A stretch of DNA of 64,000 nucleotides from Bacillota bacterium (lineage in GTDB: Bacteria > Bacillota > Bacilli > Bu12): the NCBI GenBank assembly GCA_014896485.1, contig JADBKH010000007.1, positions 1 through 64,000 of the forward strand, in the 5' to 3' direction. This document shows, one piece after another, positions 1-8,180 of the stretch; the first letter of the stretch is position 1; every line of letters begins with the position of its first letter. The notes below the pieces were generated by a model. That model was not told the DNA's origin and made no database searches. It saw nothing but the letters and a program-made list of their open reading frames with translations. The position numbers and the translations under genes were made by a program.

Positions 1-26
1 GGTGGGTGAAAGGTGTGAATACATTC

Positions 27-179
27 TTATATTTTTAAATATGCGACTTCAGATGAACTCGCGTGGGTGTAGGCCAGATGGTTCCGCTGATCAACGCGCC
101 ATTCTGTTTGATGCCGCGTAATCACTTTCGGCATGCGATTTGTAGAAGACCCAAATAATTCCGATGAATGAAAGTCCAA
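27..179 (-). CDS. small hypothetical protein (50 aa)
   Basis: A 50-residue reading frame begins with TTG at 179, seven bases after a near-perfect Shine-Dalgarno (AAAGGAGG on the minus strand). The longer in-frame version from 209 has no comparable ribosome site. The peptide is hydrophilic, rich in His, Ser and Arg, with no signal peptide, membrane segment or recognised motif. It diverges from the AhpD-like gene at 289, so the 109 bases between them would hold both promoters. I do not recognise the family. The ribosome site is the main support, and this could be a chance frame. Confidence 0.35.
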   Translation of the reverse strand: MDFHSSELFGSSTNRMPKVITRHQTEWRVDQRNHLAYTHASSSEVAYLKI

Positions 180-288
180 CTGAATTCCTCCTTTATCAAA
201 GAAACACACCTATCGTTATTGTACCGCGTGCATTTCTTCCAATTCATGGGCTACAATGCAGATAAGGCGATGGAGAAGGAGGATTTTT

Positions 289-621
289 GTGGCGGAATCG
301 TATTACCTACATGAAACAGCCCGGTATCTCAGGGATCTTGGACAAGCACGGCCCGAGTTGATGGAAAAGTTTCAAGCATTTGATCAGGCTGTATTTGCGG
401 AAGGAGCAATCCCCGTCAAATACAAGCAATTGATGGCCATTACGGCAGCCCACATTACCCAATGCCCCTTCTGCATTGATGCGCATACCAGAGCAGCACA
501 GAAAGCTGGTGCCAGTGATGCTGAGATTGCCGAAGCCGTGTTTGTTGCCATGGCCATGCGAGCCGGCGGGTCGATGAGCCATGGTGCCATTGCGATGCGA
601 ATCGCCCATGATCATGGATAA
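289..621 (+). CDS. carboxymuconolactone decarboxylase / AhpD-like protein
   Basis: A 110-residue protein of the AhpD/CMD superfamily. Residues of the type ITQCPFCIDAHTRAA carry the CxxC pair plus the downstream His typical of AhpD-like alkylhydroperoxidase domains, where the cysteines reduce peroxides or act as a disulfide relay. The start is GTG at 289, because GAAGGAGG lies six bases upstream; the in-frame ATG at 256 lies before that site. A strong terminator follows at 677, so it is probably monocistronic. It sits just upstream of the TetR gene of the aromatic island. Related proteins often accompany CoA-thioester catabolic genes, but the actual substrate is not readable here. Confidence 0.85.
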   Translation: MAESYYLHETARYLRDLGQARPELMEKFQAFDQAVFAEGAIPVKYKQLMAITAAHITQCPFCIDAHTRAAQKAGASDAEIAEAVFVAMAMRAGGSMSHGAIAMRIAHDHG

Positions 622-676
622 AGCCATTGGATCGTGAGATAGGGTAGTACACAAACGAACGGTGTTCCGAGCGATC

Positions 677-705
677 ATCCTGCTAAGAGAAGGCAGGATT
701 TTTTT
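677..705 (+). terminator. rho-independent terminator after the AhpD-like gene
   Basis: A 7-bp stem (ATCCTGC/GCAGGAT) with a 9-base loop is followed by six T residues. It separates the AhpD-like gene from the TetR gene. Confidence 0.85.
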
Positions 706-757
706 GTGATACTCTTCTTTCCATGTGGGCGCAAAAACTTAGGAGGTAGAGCCAATA

Positions 758-1336
758 TTGAGGGCGGATAATAATACAAAAGAGAAGATTTTGAGTGCAG
801 CCGTAGAGCTCATGTCCAGTAAAGGCTATCGAGGCACGACGCTTCAAGAAATTGCGCAGTGCGTTGGAATTACTCAAGCTGCGCTCTATTACTATTTTGA
901 AAGTAAGGAAGCAATTTTAATAGAGATTGCACGGACGGCTGTCAAGGATGCCCAAACGGCAGTTGGAAATGCCTTAAAAGAGAATGCATCTGCGCAAAAG
1001 AGATTTGCAGATGCACTGCAAGCCTATACCTATGTTGTTCTGGGCAACAAAGGCATGAAGATCTATTTTGATGAGGTGCGTGAATTATCCGATCCAGCGA
1101 AACAGGTAGTAAAAAGGGAAGAAGCTGAACTGGTCCAGGCGTTGGCAGAAGCCTTCCGAGAGTGTCAGAAAGCAGGAATGACTGCATTTACGAGTGTTAC
1201 CCCTAGGTTTGTTACTCTGGCGGTCATTGGAATGAGCAGCTGGGCAAATCGTTGGTATGACGATTCGGGCACCTTATCCAAAAAAGAGGTGGCTGAACTC
1301 ATCACGAGAATCGCTTTGCACGGTTTGTTTAAATAA
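758..1336 (+). CDS. TetR family transcriptional regulator of the ring-degradation island
   Basis: A 192-residue TetR-family repressor. The N-terminal helix-turn-helix spans about residues 8-50 (SKGYRGTTLQEIA then ITQAALYYYFESKE). The all-helical C-terminal domain would bind the inducer, in this family often an acyl-CoA. The start is TTG at 758, eleven bases after AGGAGG at 741-746. The gene precedes paaA in the same direction. A palindrome covering the start point of the paaA promoter (1432-1445) is its obvious candidate operator. PaaR- and FadR-type TetR proteins control CoA-thioester catabolism in many bacteria, so control by phenylacetyl-CoA or a related thioester is a reasonable inference. 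Confidence 0.85.
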   Translation: MRADNNTKEKILSAAVELMSSKGYRGTTLQEIAQCVGITQAALYYYFESKEAILIEIARTAVKDAQTAVGNALKENASAQKRFADALQAYTYVVLGNKGMKIYFDEVRELSDPAKQVVKREEAELVQALAEAFRECQKAGMTAFTSVTPRFVTLAVIGMSSWANRWYDDSGTLSKKEVAELITRIALHGLFK

Positions 1337-1400
1337 AATATCTATATTAATAAAAAAGTGACCCTCTGCGGACAAGACTCAAAAAAATAATATCAATCTG

Positions 1401-1429
1401 TTGACAGCGAAGGGGGAAGAGGCTATTAT
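1401..1429 (+). promoter_or_regulatory. sigma-A promoter of the paa operon
   Basis: TTGACA at 1401-1406 and TATTAT at 1424-1429 are separated by exactly 17 bases. This is the best promoter by consensus near the island and lies 55 bases before paaA. Confidence 0.8.
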
Positions 1430-1431
1430 AC

Positions 1432-1445
1432 TTACTAACCAGTAA
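1432..1445. promoter_or_regulatory. palindromic operator, probable TetR-protein site
   Basis: A perfect inverted repeat TTACT-AACC-AGTAA begins two bases after the -10 box and spans the expected transcription start. A weaker outer repeat (ACTTA and TAAGT) extends it. The position is ideal for repression by steric block. The adjacent TetR gene is the likely binder; this is inference. Confidence 0.65.
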
Positions 1446-1483
1446 ATAAGTACGAATGGACTGGGAAGAAAGGGGAGTGTCCC

Positions 1484-2392
1484 ATGAGTGTTTCGGATTT
1501 TGAAGCGTATGTGGCGCAAGGAGGCAAAGTAGACGCGATGGATGAGATGCCCGATGAGTATCGTCAAGCGTTACTCAAAACCATCTCATTCCAAGCGTTG
1601 GCGGAAGTAGTCGGTGCACAAGTCTTTGCAGAGTGGTTGCCCAAGGCACCTACTTTTCTAAGAAAAATGATCTACACGGCCAAGATTCAAGATGAAATCG
1701 GACACGGACATGTACTCATGCGGGTTTGTGAAGATTTGGGGAAAAGCCGTTATGAAATCATGGAGGATTATTTTTCGGGTCGGTTAAAGCTGCTGAGCGT
1801 TTTTCACTATCGAATCGAAGATTGGCTCCATTTTCCGGTCGTCTCTTTGATCAGCAATACGGCTGCAATTACCCAATTCGACTCTTTGGATCATGGAAGT
1901 TATCTTCCGTATGATCGCGCTTTAAAGAAGATTTCAAAGGAAGAGTCTTTTCATTATCATCAAGCCCTCGATCTCAGTCGTACCATTCTTCGATTCGGTA
2001 CAGACGAAGAACGGAAGAGACTCAATGAAGGGCTCAACATTTGGTGGCCACGAGTACTGGGGTATTTTGGACCTTCAGATGACTCCTATTACAGGGAAAC
2101 TCGGAGTTACAAGTACCACATCAAAGTCGATTCCAACGATACGATTCGGCAGCGCTGGATTGACCGCATCGTTTCGGTTTTGAAAAGGCTCGGTCTTACT
2201 GTAGACGATCCACTGCTTCGCAAAGACGAGCAGACCGGGCGATGGAGCTATACGCCTCCCGACTGGGAAGAATGGAAGAATGTTTCCAACGGACATGGTC
2301 CTTTTTCGGAGTATTGGCTCCAAAAGACAAAAGAAGAGTACTACAAGCACGAGTGGGTGCGGAAACTACTTGAAGAAAAACAAGCGGCATGA
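1484..2392 (+). CDS. paaA: ring 1,2-epoxidase catalytic subunit, PaaA-like
   Basis: A 302-residue homologue of PaaA, the di-iron oxygenase subunit that epoxidises the ring of phenylacetyl-CoA; the E. coli protein has 309 residues. The ferritin-like di-iron site is visible as KIQDEIGHGH near residues 68-76 and KEESFHYHQ near 161-169. The family motifs FGPSDD and WWPRV are also present. It is first in an operon with paaB, paaC and paaD, with paaB starting ten bases downstream. Family knowledge says it acts with PaaC as a heterodimer and needs electrons from a PaaE-type reductase, which is not encoded nearby. Benzoyl-CoA or a related thioester is also possible as substrate, given the neighbouring ligase. 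Confidence 0.9.
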   Translation: MSVSDFEAYVAQGGKVDAMDEMPDEYRQALLKTISFQALAEVVGAQVFAEWLPKAPTFLRKMIYTAKIQDEIGHGHVLMRVCEDLGKSRYEIMEDYFSGRLKLLSVFHYRIEDWLHFPVVSLISNTAAITQFDSLDHGSYLPYDRALKKISKEESFHYHQALDLSRTILRFGTDEERKRLNEGLNIWWPRVLGYFGPSDDSYYRETRSYKYHIKVDSNDTIRQRWIDRIVSVLKRLGLTVDDPLLRKDEQTGRWSYTPPDWEEWKNVSNGHGPFSEYWLQKTKEEYYKHEWVRKLLEEKQAA

Positions 2393-2401
2393 GGTGAGCC
2401 A

Positions 2402-2722
2402 ATGGTTGAACCTTACGAAGTTTTTTTGCAGCGTAAACGAGAGGATCGTGCGGTTCATGTGGGCAGCGTTGAAGCCTACTCTTCTGAAAACGCGCTGGAG
2501 ACCGCAAAAGAGATTTATGCTCGCCGAGATATCTGTTTTCGAATCGTAGTGGTTCCGCGATCATGCATGCGGGCTACTTCTTCAGAGGAAGCAGTTTTGT
2601 TTCAGTTATCATTTGCCAAGCAATATCGCAGACCTGCTTTCTTTTCGAAGCGAATGCAGGGTATGAGCGATGAGCCTCCCATTCTTGTCGACGAGTGGAG
2701 GAGTATCGATGAGACCACCTGA
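2402..2722 (+). CDS. paaB: ring 1,2-epoxidase subunit PaaB
   Basis: A 106-residue protein matching the small PaaB subunit (opening VEPYEVFLQRKREDRAVHVGSV, with the typical NALETAKEIYARRD stretch). PaaB bridges PaaA-PaaC heterodimers in the epoxidase complex and carries no cofactor. The N-terminal two thirds are conserved, and the C-terminal tail with Phe and Arg residues is of normal length. It lies ten bases after paaA and overlaps paaC by 14 bases, which suggests translational coupling. Confidence 0.88.
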   Translation: MVEPYEVFLQRKREDRAVHVGSVEAYSSENALETAKEIYARRDICFRIVVVPRSCMRATSSEEAVLFQLSFAKQYRRPAFFSKRMQGMSDEPPILVDEWRSIDETT

Positions 2723-3413
2723 GCAAGCAGAAAAAGACGAACGCTTATTTTACTGGGCCGACGAAGAATACATGGTCGGTCAGCAGCTGGTAACACAGAC
2801 GGGCCTTTATGGACCTGATTTGGAGGAGGCTGTCACGATAGGTTCGATGGCTCAGGACCATTTGGGATATGCATACCAGCTGTTGAAACATCTTGTCTCC
2901 TCAGAGGATCGGGCGATCGATCGATATGTCTACGAGCGCAGTCCAGAGGAATACCATCTGGGACTTTTAGCGCAAGCCTGGGATCCATCGGATTGGGCTC
3001 TGATCGTCGCCAAGGAATATCTGTATGACTCTGTCTGTTTCGTCCGCGCTCAAGACTTAAAAGAGAGCGATTCGATGTTTTCTGGTTTGGCGGAGATGAT
3101 GTTGCGTGAAACGGACTTCCGAATTCGCCATTGGCGCGAGTGGCTGCGCACCCTTGGAAATTTGTCCGAAGGGAGGGAACGTGTCAACAAAGCGCTCGCC
3201 TTTGTTTTACCGATGGCGCAGCAAAGTCTGACACTTCGAGACGGCCGCGGAAGATGGTTTGAGTCGTGCGTTGAAGAGTTAGAGGCGGCTGGATATGCCA
3301 TCCCCAACCCGATCGGTTTTCCTACCGTTTCAGGAGTGCTTTCTACGACTCGGGAATTGCTCGAAGACGCGCATGGTTACTATCGCACACACCCAGAGTG
3401 GGTATGGGGGTGA
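2709..3413 (+). CDS. paaC: ring 1,2-epoxidase structural subunit PaaC
   Basis: A 234-residue PaaC homologue, a ferritin-like helical protein that has lost the di-iron site and holds PaaA in the epoxidase complex. The AQDHLGYAYQLL segment near residues 54-65 and HWREWLRTLG in the middle are typical. ATG at 2709 is chosen as start because GGAGGAG lies five bases upstream; the longer frame from 2670 lies inside paaB without a ribosome site. It overlaps the end of paaB by 14 bases, and paaD follows after five bases. Confidence 0.88.
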   Translation: MRPPEQAEKDERLFYWADEEYMVGQQLVTQTGLYGPDLEEAVTIGSMAQDHLGYAYQLLKHLVSSEDRAIDRYVYERSPEEYHLGLLAQAWDPSDWALIVAKEYLYDSVCFVRAQDLKESDSMFSGLAEMMLRETDFRIRHWREWLRTLGNLSEGRERVNKALAFVLPMAQQSLTLRDGRGRWFESCVEELEAAGYAIPNPIGFPTVSGVLSTTRELLEDAHGYYRTHPEWVWG

Positions 3414-3418
3414 AACCG

Positions 3419-3901
3419 ATGAGCACTGATGTAGACGCGCGAACGATTTGGGAAAGTGTCGAAGGCGTGGAGGACCCAGAACTCCCCATTACCATAGGAG
3501 GGCTTGGAATTGTCGAGGAAATTAAACAACAAAATGGGGAGGTAGAGGTTCACCTCGTTCCGACATTCGTAGGCTGTCCGGCACTCAATGTGATTGAAAA
3601 ACAAGTAAAGGAGAGGGTTGCGGAGATTCCTGGTGTACGTTCGGTTTCAGTCCATTGGGATTTTTCGACCAAATGGAGTCGTGATCGCATTTCAGATTCA
3701 GCTGCCCGAGGCCTTCGAGAGTACGGAGTAGAACGTCCGCAATCGGATGAAATTTGTTGTCCGTATTGCAAAAGCACTCGAGTGCACATCGAGTCCTCCT
3801 ATGGCCCAAGTCTCTGCCGGTCGGTTTACTTTTGTGACGATTGCCACAATCCATTTGAGACCATCAAGGTTTCTTCTCCACGTAGAGAGGTGCTCAATTG
3901 A
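3419..3901 (+). CDS. paaD: PaaD-like Fe-S assembly protein of the epoxidase
   Basis: A 160-residue protein with an N-terminal MIP18/DUF59 domain (VEDPELPITIGGLGIV, with FVGCPALNVIEKQV carrying the conserved Cys). A C-terminal zinc ribbon follows (CCPYCKSTRV and FCDDCHNPF). This is the PaaD architecture, thought to help mature the iron-dependent parts of the phenylacetyl-CoA epoxidase. ATG at 3419 follows a G-rich ribosome site at 3406-3410; a GTG at 3410 overlapping the paaC stop is the alternative start. The next gene starts with TTG inside the stop codon (TTGA). Where paaE is present it usually follows paaD; here an isomerase/hydratase does. Confidence 0.85.
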   Translation: MSTDVDARTIWESVEGVEDPELPITIGGLGIVEEIKQQNGEVEVHLVPTFVGCPALNVIEKQVKERVAEIPGVRSVSVHWDFSTKWSRDRISDSAARGLREYGVERPQSDEICCPYCKSTRVHIESSYGPSLCRSVYFCDDCHNPFETIKVSSPRREVLN

Positions 3902-4716
3902 ATCAAGTTGTATCCGTGGAAATTTCGGCTCCTATAGCAAAACTCCATTTCAATGGACCGCCTGTGAATGCGATGAACCTCGATTTTGTGTCCGGCTTAG
4001 AGATGGCTTTGCAACAAATTGAGGAAGAACCGGAGATTTCGGTCCTTCTTCTATTGAGCGACTTACCAAAAATTTTTTCTGCCGGTGCTGATGCAAAGTG
4101 GTTTGCACAAGTCCTTCAAGAACGCGGTGATAAAGGCTTCGTAGAGACATTTAAGGCTTTTTCTGAACGACTTCGTTCTATTATGTTGCGTTTGCATGAA
4201 GGGCCTTGGTTGTCTATCGCGGTTCTGGATGGTCATGCGGTGGCAGGTGGTATGGAATTGGCCTCAGCTTGTGATTTTCGATTTGCGTCGGACGATGACG
4301 GGCTCCTCTTTTCTTTGCCGGAAGGTTCTCTTTTCGGAGCCATACCCAGTGGGGGTGGTGGAACACAATATCTTGTGCGGTTGCTCGGAGAAGCAGCAAC
4401 GCTTGACCTGATTCTAAGCGGTGCTCAGCTTACGCCTGCTGAAGCTCATCGCATGGGCTGGGTCAACCGCCTTTTTCAAAAAAGCGAATTGTTGCCGCAA
4501 TCTGAAAAGTATGCCTTACAAGTGGGAACCCATGCGACGAGGTTTGCGATTCCTTTTGCCAAGCGGGCACTTTACGGGCTCAGTGGAAAATCGATTGGTG
4601 ATGCGATACACGAGGAACAAGCTTTGTTTTTCAATTCATTGGACAAGATCCCATTTATCGATGGTGTGCGAAACTTTTCCAAACGATATGGCGGGCACGG
4701 AGGTGAGATGGGTTGA
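3898..4716 (+). CDS. enoyl-CoA hydratase/isomerase, PaaF/PaaG type
   Basis: A 272-residue crotonase-fold protein. The two oxyanion-hole segments are FSAGADAKWFAQ (about residues 60-71) and HAVAGGMELASACDF (about 110-125). The first catalytic Glu is kept in SLPEGSLFG. The position of the second catalytic Glu is Asp in TLDLILSG, so this may act as an isomerase rather than a standard hydratase. It starts with TTG in a 4-base overlap with paaD and ends in a 4-base TTGA overlap with the thiolase gene, so the operon is tightly coupled. In the phenylacetate pathway PaaG isomerises the epoxide and PaaF hydrates the opened product; which step this enzyme serves cannot be told by eye. Confidence 0.82.
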   Translation: MNQVVSVEISAPIAKLHFNGPPVNAMNLDFVSGLEMALQQIEEEPEISVLLLLSDLPKIFSAGADAKWFAQVLQERGDKGFVETFKAFSERLRSIMLRLHEGPWLSIAVLDGHAVAGGMELASACDFRFASDDDGLLFSLPEGSLFGAIPSGGGGTQYLVRLLGEAATLDLILSGAQLTPAEAHRMGWVNRLFQKSELLPQSEKYALQVGTHATRFAIPFAKRALYGLSGKSIGDAIHEEQALFFNSLDKIPFIDGVRNFSKRYGGHGGEMG

Positions 4717-5891
4717 GAGATGTCTACGTCGGTGGCGTTGGTATGTCACGCATGGGAAAAAGGCCGGAATCTTCTTTGAAAAGTCTCACTGCTGAAGCGG
4801 TCCAAGAAGCATTGGTAGATATGGACGTAGAGATAGACGCGATTCAGCTTGCAGTATGTGGGAATTCGATGGGTGGTATTTTAAACGGGCAGCACGGAAT
4901 CCGCGGTGAGGTGTTGTTACGTCCTCTTGGATTTGGGGGGTTGCCGATTTGGAACGTCGAAAATGCGTGTGCAACTGGAGCAAATGCATTTCACTTAGCC
5001 TGGGTAGCAGTGGCTTCCGGCTTGGTAGATTGTGCACTGGCTGTTGGCGTGGAAAAGATGAACGTTGAAAAAGAGAAGGTAACCGCAGCTTTACAGGGTG
5101 CGATGGATGCGGAAGAGCGGGAAACCATCCAAAAACTCGGTAACGATCCCTTCATGAGCCTGTACGCCCAGGAGGCGCGTTCGTATCTTGAAGAGCATCA
5201 TCTCGATACGAAAATTCTCGCGAAAGTGTCGCAAAAGAACCACCGCCATGCCAGTCTCAATCCCAAGGCGCAATTTCAGCGAGAGTACGATATTGACGAA
5301 ATCCTACAGTCTCGTATAGTGGCTGATCCGCTGACATTGTTGATGTGTTGTCCGGTAACCGATGGTGCGGCAGCGATGTTGTTGATCAGTCAAAATCGTC
5401 TGTCGGAGAAAAGTCACCATCAAAAAGTCAAGGTGGCCGCTTCCGCGATGCGTTCTGGAGAATTGCCTACAGTTGCGGGGAGATGGCTTTCTTACGGACG
5501 AACGGCTCGCGAAGCATACGCCATGGCAGGTATCGGCCCACACGATATCGGAATCGTAGAAATTCATGAACCGACCGCTTACAACGAATTGAGTGCGCTG
5601 GAGCACATGGGATTGTGTGGGCCTGGAGAAGCAGCGCGCTTGCTTGAAGATGGAGCCACCTCTCTGGAGGGTCGATTGCCCGTCAATCCAAGTGGCGGAT
5701 CGCTTGGCAGAGGCCATGCAATCGGGGCCACTGGAATCGCACAGCTGGTTGAATTAACCACTCAGTTGCTTGGCAAAGCCGGTAGACGACAGGTGCATGA
5801 GACCAAGTATGCCCTTGCGGAAGTGGGGGGCGGCTTTCTAGGCAACGATGCTGCGGCAACGGGGGTAAGCATTTTGCAACGTGTCGATTGA
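4713..5891 (+). CDS. thiolase, SCP-x/SCP2 type
   Basis: A 392-residue thiolase of the SCP-x subgroup rather than the classical acetyl-CoA acetyltransferase group. The nucleophilic Cys is in ENACATGANAF (about residue 87), the His is in EIHEPTAYNEL, and GRGHAIGATG is the C-terminal active-site loop. The classical second Cys motif (CxGxG) is replaced by EVGGGFLGND, as is usual for this subgroup. The start is TTG at 4713, overlapping the hydratase stop as TTGA, with GGAGGTGAG upstream. It would cleave a 3-oxoacyl-CoA from ring opening. A second thiolase of PcaF/PaaJ type lies at 10036, so the two may serve different substrates. Confidence 0.82.
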   Translation: MRDVYVGGVGMSRMGKRPESSLKSLTAEAVQEALVDMDVEIDAIQLAVCGNSMGGILNGQHGIRGEVLLRPLGFGGLPIWNVENACATGANAFHLAWVAVASGLVDCALAVGVEKMNVEKEKVTAALQGAMDAEERETIQKLGNDPFMSLYAQEARSYLEEHHLDTKILAKVSQKNHRHASLNPKAQFQREYDIDEILQSRIVADPLTLLMCCPVTDGAAAMLLISQNRLSEKSHHQKVKVAASAMRSGELPTVAGRWLSYGRTAREAYAMAGIGPHDIGIVEIHEPTAYNELSALEHMGLCGPGEAARLLEDGATSLEGRLPVNPSGGSLGRGHAIGATGIAQLVELTTQLLGKAGRRQVHETKYALAEVGGGFLGNDAAATGVSILQRVD

Positions 5892-5934
5892 ACGGTTCTG
5901 TTTAGCAAGGTCAAAGAGGAGGTGGAGGTGTAAA

Positions 5935-6357
5935 ATGCCGTTCTCCTTTTATTGGAACGTCGCGTTGCCAGATACGGATGCGGCAGGAATTGTTTTTGCT
6001 GGGCGTTTTTTCGAATGGTTTCAAAGGGCAGAGGAGATGATGTTTGCCGAGATGGGCTATCCTTATCGGCAACTCTTTGATACCCATTTTGGAATGCCGG
6101 CTGTACACGTGGAAATTACGTACGATTCCCCACTATTCCTAGGGAGCAAGGCCCTCATTGAACTTTCGGTGAGCAATTTGACGGAGCGTGCTTACACAGC
6201 AGATTTCCACGTAAAAGAAGCAAATGAAGATCGGAAGGTAGCGGAAGGACACATACGGCATCGCTTTGTCACGCTTCTTCAGGGAAAGGGGATAGAAGGG
6301 GTACTTGTAGAAGAGGATTTGAAGAGAGCATTGGAAAAATACGAGAGTATAAGTTAA
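5935..6357 (+). CDS. acyl-CoA thioesterase, 4-hydroxybenzoyl-CoA thioesterase/YbgC family
   Basis: A 140-residue hotdog-fold thioesterase. PDTDAAGIVFAGRFFEWFQ near the N-terminus matches the catalytic Asp loop of 4-hydroxybenzoyl-CoA thioesterases and YbgC. ATG at 5935 is chosen because two overlapping purine-rich sites (AGAGGAGGTGGAGGTG) precede it; the longer frame from 5881 has none. It is the last gene of the paa operon. A thioesterase at the end of an aromatic-CoA operon commonly rescues CoA trapped in dead-end thioesters, as PaaI does in the phenylacetate pathway. That role is inferred. Confidence 0.85.
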   Translation: MPFSFYWNVALPDTDAAGIVFAGRFFEWFQRAEEMMFAEMGYPYRQLFDTHFGMPAVHVEITYDSPLFLGSKALIELSVSNLTERAYTADFHVKEANEDRKVAEGHIRHRFVTLLQGKGIEGVLVEEDLKRALEKYESIS

Positions 6358-6425
6358 CAAAATTTACATTAATATTTGATAGGATAAATAAACACATAGA
6401 AAACTCATAAGGAGGATGGAGAAGG

Positions 6426-8120
6426 ATGAAAGACCATTACCCTACTCTTGAAACGGTCCCGATGGACTGGCTTGTCTCTCCGGAGATGCAGCCTGAATAT
6501 TTGGAGCTCCTGGGATATGATGTTCCAGAAATGACCAATCTTGCCGAGCTTTTTGTAGACAATCGGGTGAGAGAAGGGCTTGGAGAGCACATCGCTGTGA
6601 TCCAAGCCGATGACGATCAGCGCTATACGTATAACGATCTCATGCATGTTAGCATGCGCTTGGCGCATGTACTTAAAAACCTAGGAGTTTTGCCGGGGGA
6701 TCGGGTGGCTATCCGATCCCCCAATCGTGTTGAGGCGTTGACCATGTTTCTCGCAATTTGGCGCGTGGGAGGGATCGCTGTCCTCACTCCGCCGCAAGCC
6801 CGGGCGTCGGAACTGCCGTTCTTCTTAAACGACACCTTGGCGAAAGTGCTGTTTGTCGCAAATAAGGGCGATTATATCGGTGAAACTTTAAAGTGTCAGT
6901 CTGAGTTTCAATCGGTAAGGCATATCGTGGCTTTTCCAGACAATACGGGTACCCCTTATCTCTCTTTGGCGGCGCTTTTGGAAGGTGTTCCCGACTTCTT
7001 TGAAAATCAGTCCATGCCACGCGATTCTTTGGCGGTAATCTGGCACACAGGGGGGACGACAGGTGTTGCCAAAGCCTGCTACCATACGATTCGCCGCGTT
7101 GTCCTCGCGGGATACGCAGGGGCCATAGGTTATGGGGTGTGCGCGGGCGATGTGCATATGATGCCTGCACCTCTGGGGCATGCCGCAGGGTGGCTCTCTC
7201 GCACCAACCTTTCGTTGCTTCATGGAATCACTTTTGTAGAACTTGAAGACTTCACGGATTATTCAAAAATCTTGCGCGCGATTGGTAAGTACCATGTCAC
7301 GTGGTTTATTGCGTTGGCAACCAGTTGGGTTGGGATGTTACATGCATACGAAGAAAGCCCCGGTACGTACAATTTGTCCTCTCTTCAGAGAGCCTACGCT
7401 CCTTTCATCTCTGCCACCGGGGGATGGCTTTACAATGCATGGAAAAACCTGGGGTTCACATTGCTCAATCCGATGGGAAGTACGGCCTTCGCAACTTGGT
7501 TTATTGCTCCCCCATTAAACCAAACAGTTCCCCCGATGTGCCTGGGGAGGCCGAATCCAGGGTACGAAGTACGCATCGTAGATGCAGAATCACAGCATTT
7601 GCAGAATGTCGCTACGGGAGAGATCGGGCGTATCGCTCTCCGAGGTTGTTCTGGACTTACGTATTGGAACAGACCAGAGGTTCAAAATCGAGATGTTCGC
7701 GAAGGGTGGGTTGTCTTAGACGATCTGGGTAAGCAAGATGAGGAAGGGAACCTGTGGTATATGGGGCGCGCGGATATGATGATATCTACCGCCGGGTATA
7801 AAGTTGCGCCGGTAGAGGTAGAAGATGTGATTTCGACACATCCGGCTGTGGAAGAGGTTGCGGTGACGAGTGCTCCGGATGCGGTTCGGGGTGAAGTGGT
7901 GATGGCCTGGATAGTACCCAAAAAAGAGGTGCACCCGGATGCTGCACTTGTAGAAGAGATCCAAAACTACGTAAAAGAGCGTATTTCACCTTACAAGTAC
8001 CCGCGACGCGTCGCTTTTGTGAAAGAGCTTCCACATGATCCGGTAGGCAAGATCATCGTCAAGCTTTTGAAAAACTGGGCGTCGTCTGAAAAGGAACCAG
8101 AAGGTCTTCTATATTGGTGA
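6426..8120 (+). CDS. acyl-CoA ligase, benzoate/2-aminobenzoate-CoA ligase type
   Basis: A 564-residue member of the acyl-adenylate-forming family. The P-loop-like motif WHTGGTTGVAKACYHT is near residues 206-221. The A5-type segment NPMGSTAFATWF, the A8 region around GRADMMISTAGYKVAPVEVED, and the C-terminal lysine in DPVGKIIVK are all present. The N-terminal part (YTYNDLMHVSMRLAHVLKNLGVLPGDRVAIRSPN) resembles benzoate- and 2-aminobenzoate-CoA ligases much more than PaaK, which is shorter and has a different fold order. A ring carboxylate is therefore the likely substrate. The start at 6426 has AAGGAGG a few bases upstream. A 68-base AT-rich gap separates it from the paa operon and could hold its own promoter. 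Confidence 0.85.
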   Translation: MKDHYPTLETVPMDWLVSPEMQPEYLELLGYDVPEMTNLAELFVDNRVREGLGEHIAVIQADDDQRYTYNDLMHVSMRLAHVLKNLGVLPGDRVAIRSPNRVEALTMFLAIWRVGGIAVLTPPQARASELPFFLNDTLAKVLFVANKGDYIGETLKCQSEFQSVRHIVAFPDNTGTPYLSLAALLEGVPDFFENQSMPRDSLAVIWHTGGTTGVAKACYHTIRRVVLAGYAGAIGYGVCAGDVHMMPAPLGHAAGWLSRTNLSLLHGITFVELEDFTDYSKILRAIGKYHVTWFIALATSWVGMLHAYEESPGTYNLSSLQRAYAPFISATGGWLYNAWKNLGFTLLNPMGSTAFATWFIAPPLNQTVPPMCLGRPNPGYEVRIVDAESQHLQNVATGEIGRIALRGCSGLTYWNRPEVQNRDVREGWVVLDDLGKQDEEGNLWYMGRADMMISTAGYKVAPVEVEDVISTHPAVEEVAVTSAPDAVRGEVVMAWIVPKKEVHPDAALVEEIQNYVKERISPYKYPRRVAFVKELPHDPVGKIIVKLLKNWASSEKEPEGLLYW

Positions 8121-8180
8121 ACCCACAAAGGAACACGGTCAGAGTCAGATTTTAATCAATACCTTTTGGAAGGTGTAAAA

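Noticed and set aside
6363-6390. TTTACA with a TAAATA-like -10 as a promoter for the ligase gene.
   Set aside because: Match is weak and typical of any AT-rich gap; spacing 16 and poor -10.
6426-8120. Annotating the ligase as PaaK (phenylacetate-CoA ligase).
   Set aside because: It is about 130 residues longer than PaaK and its motifs follow the benzoate/2-aminobenzoate-CoA ligase pattern.
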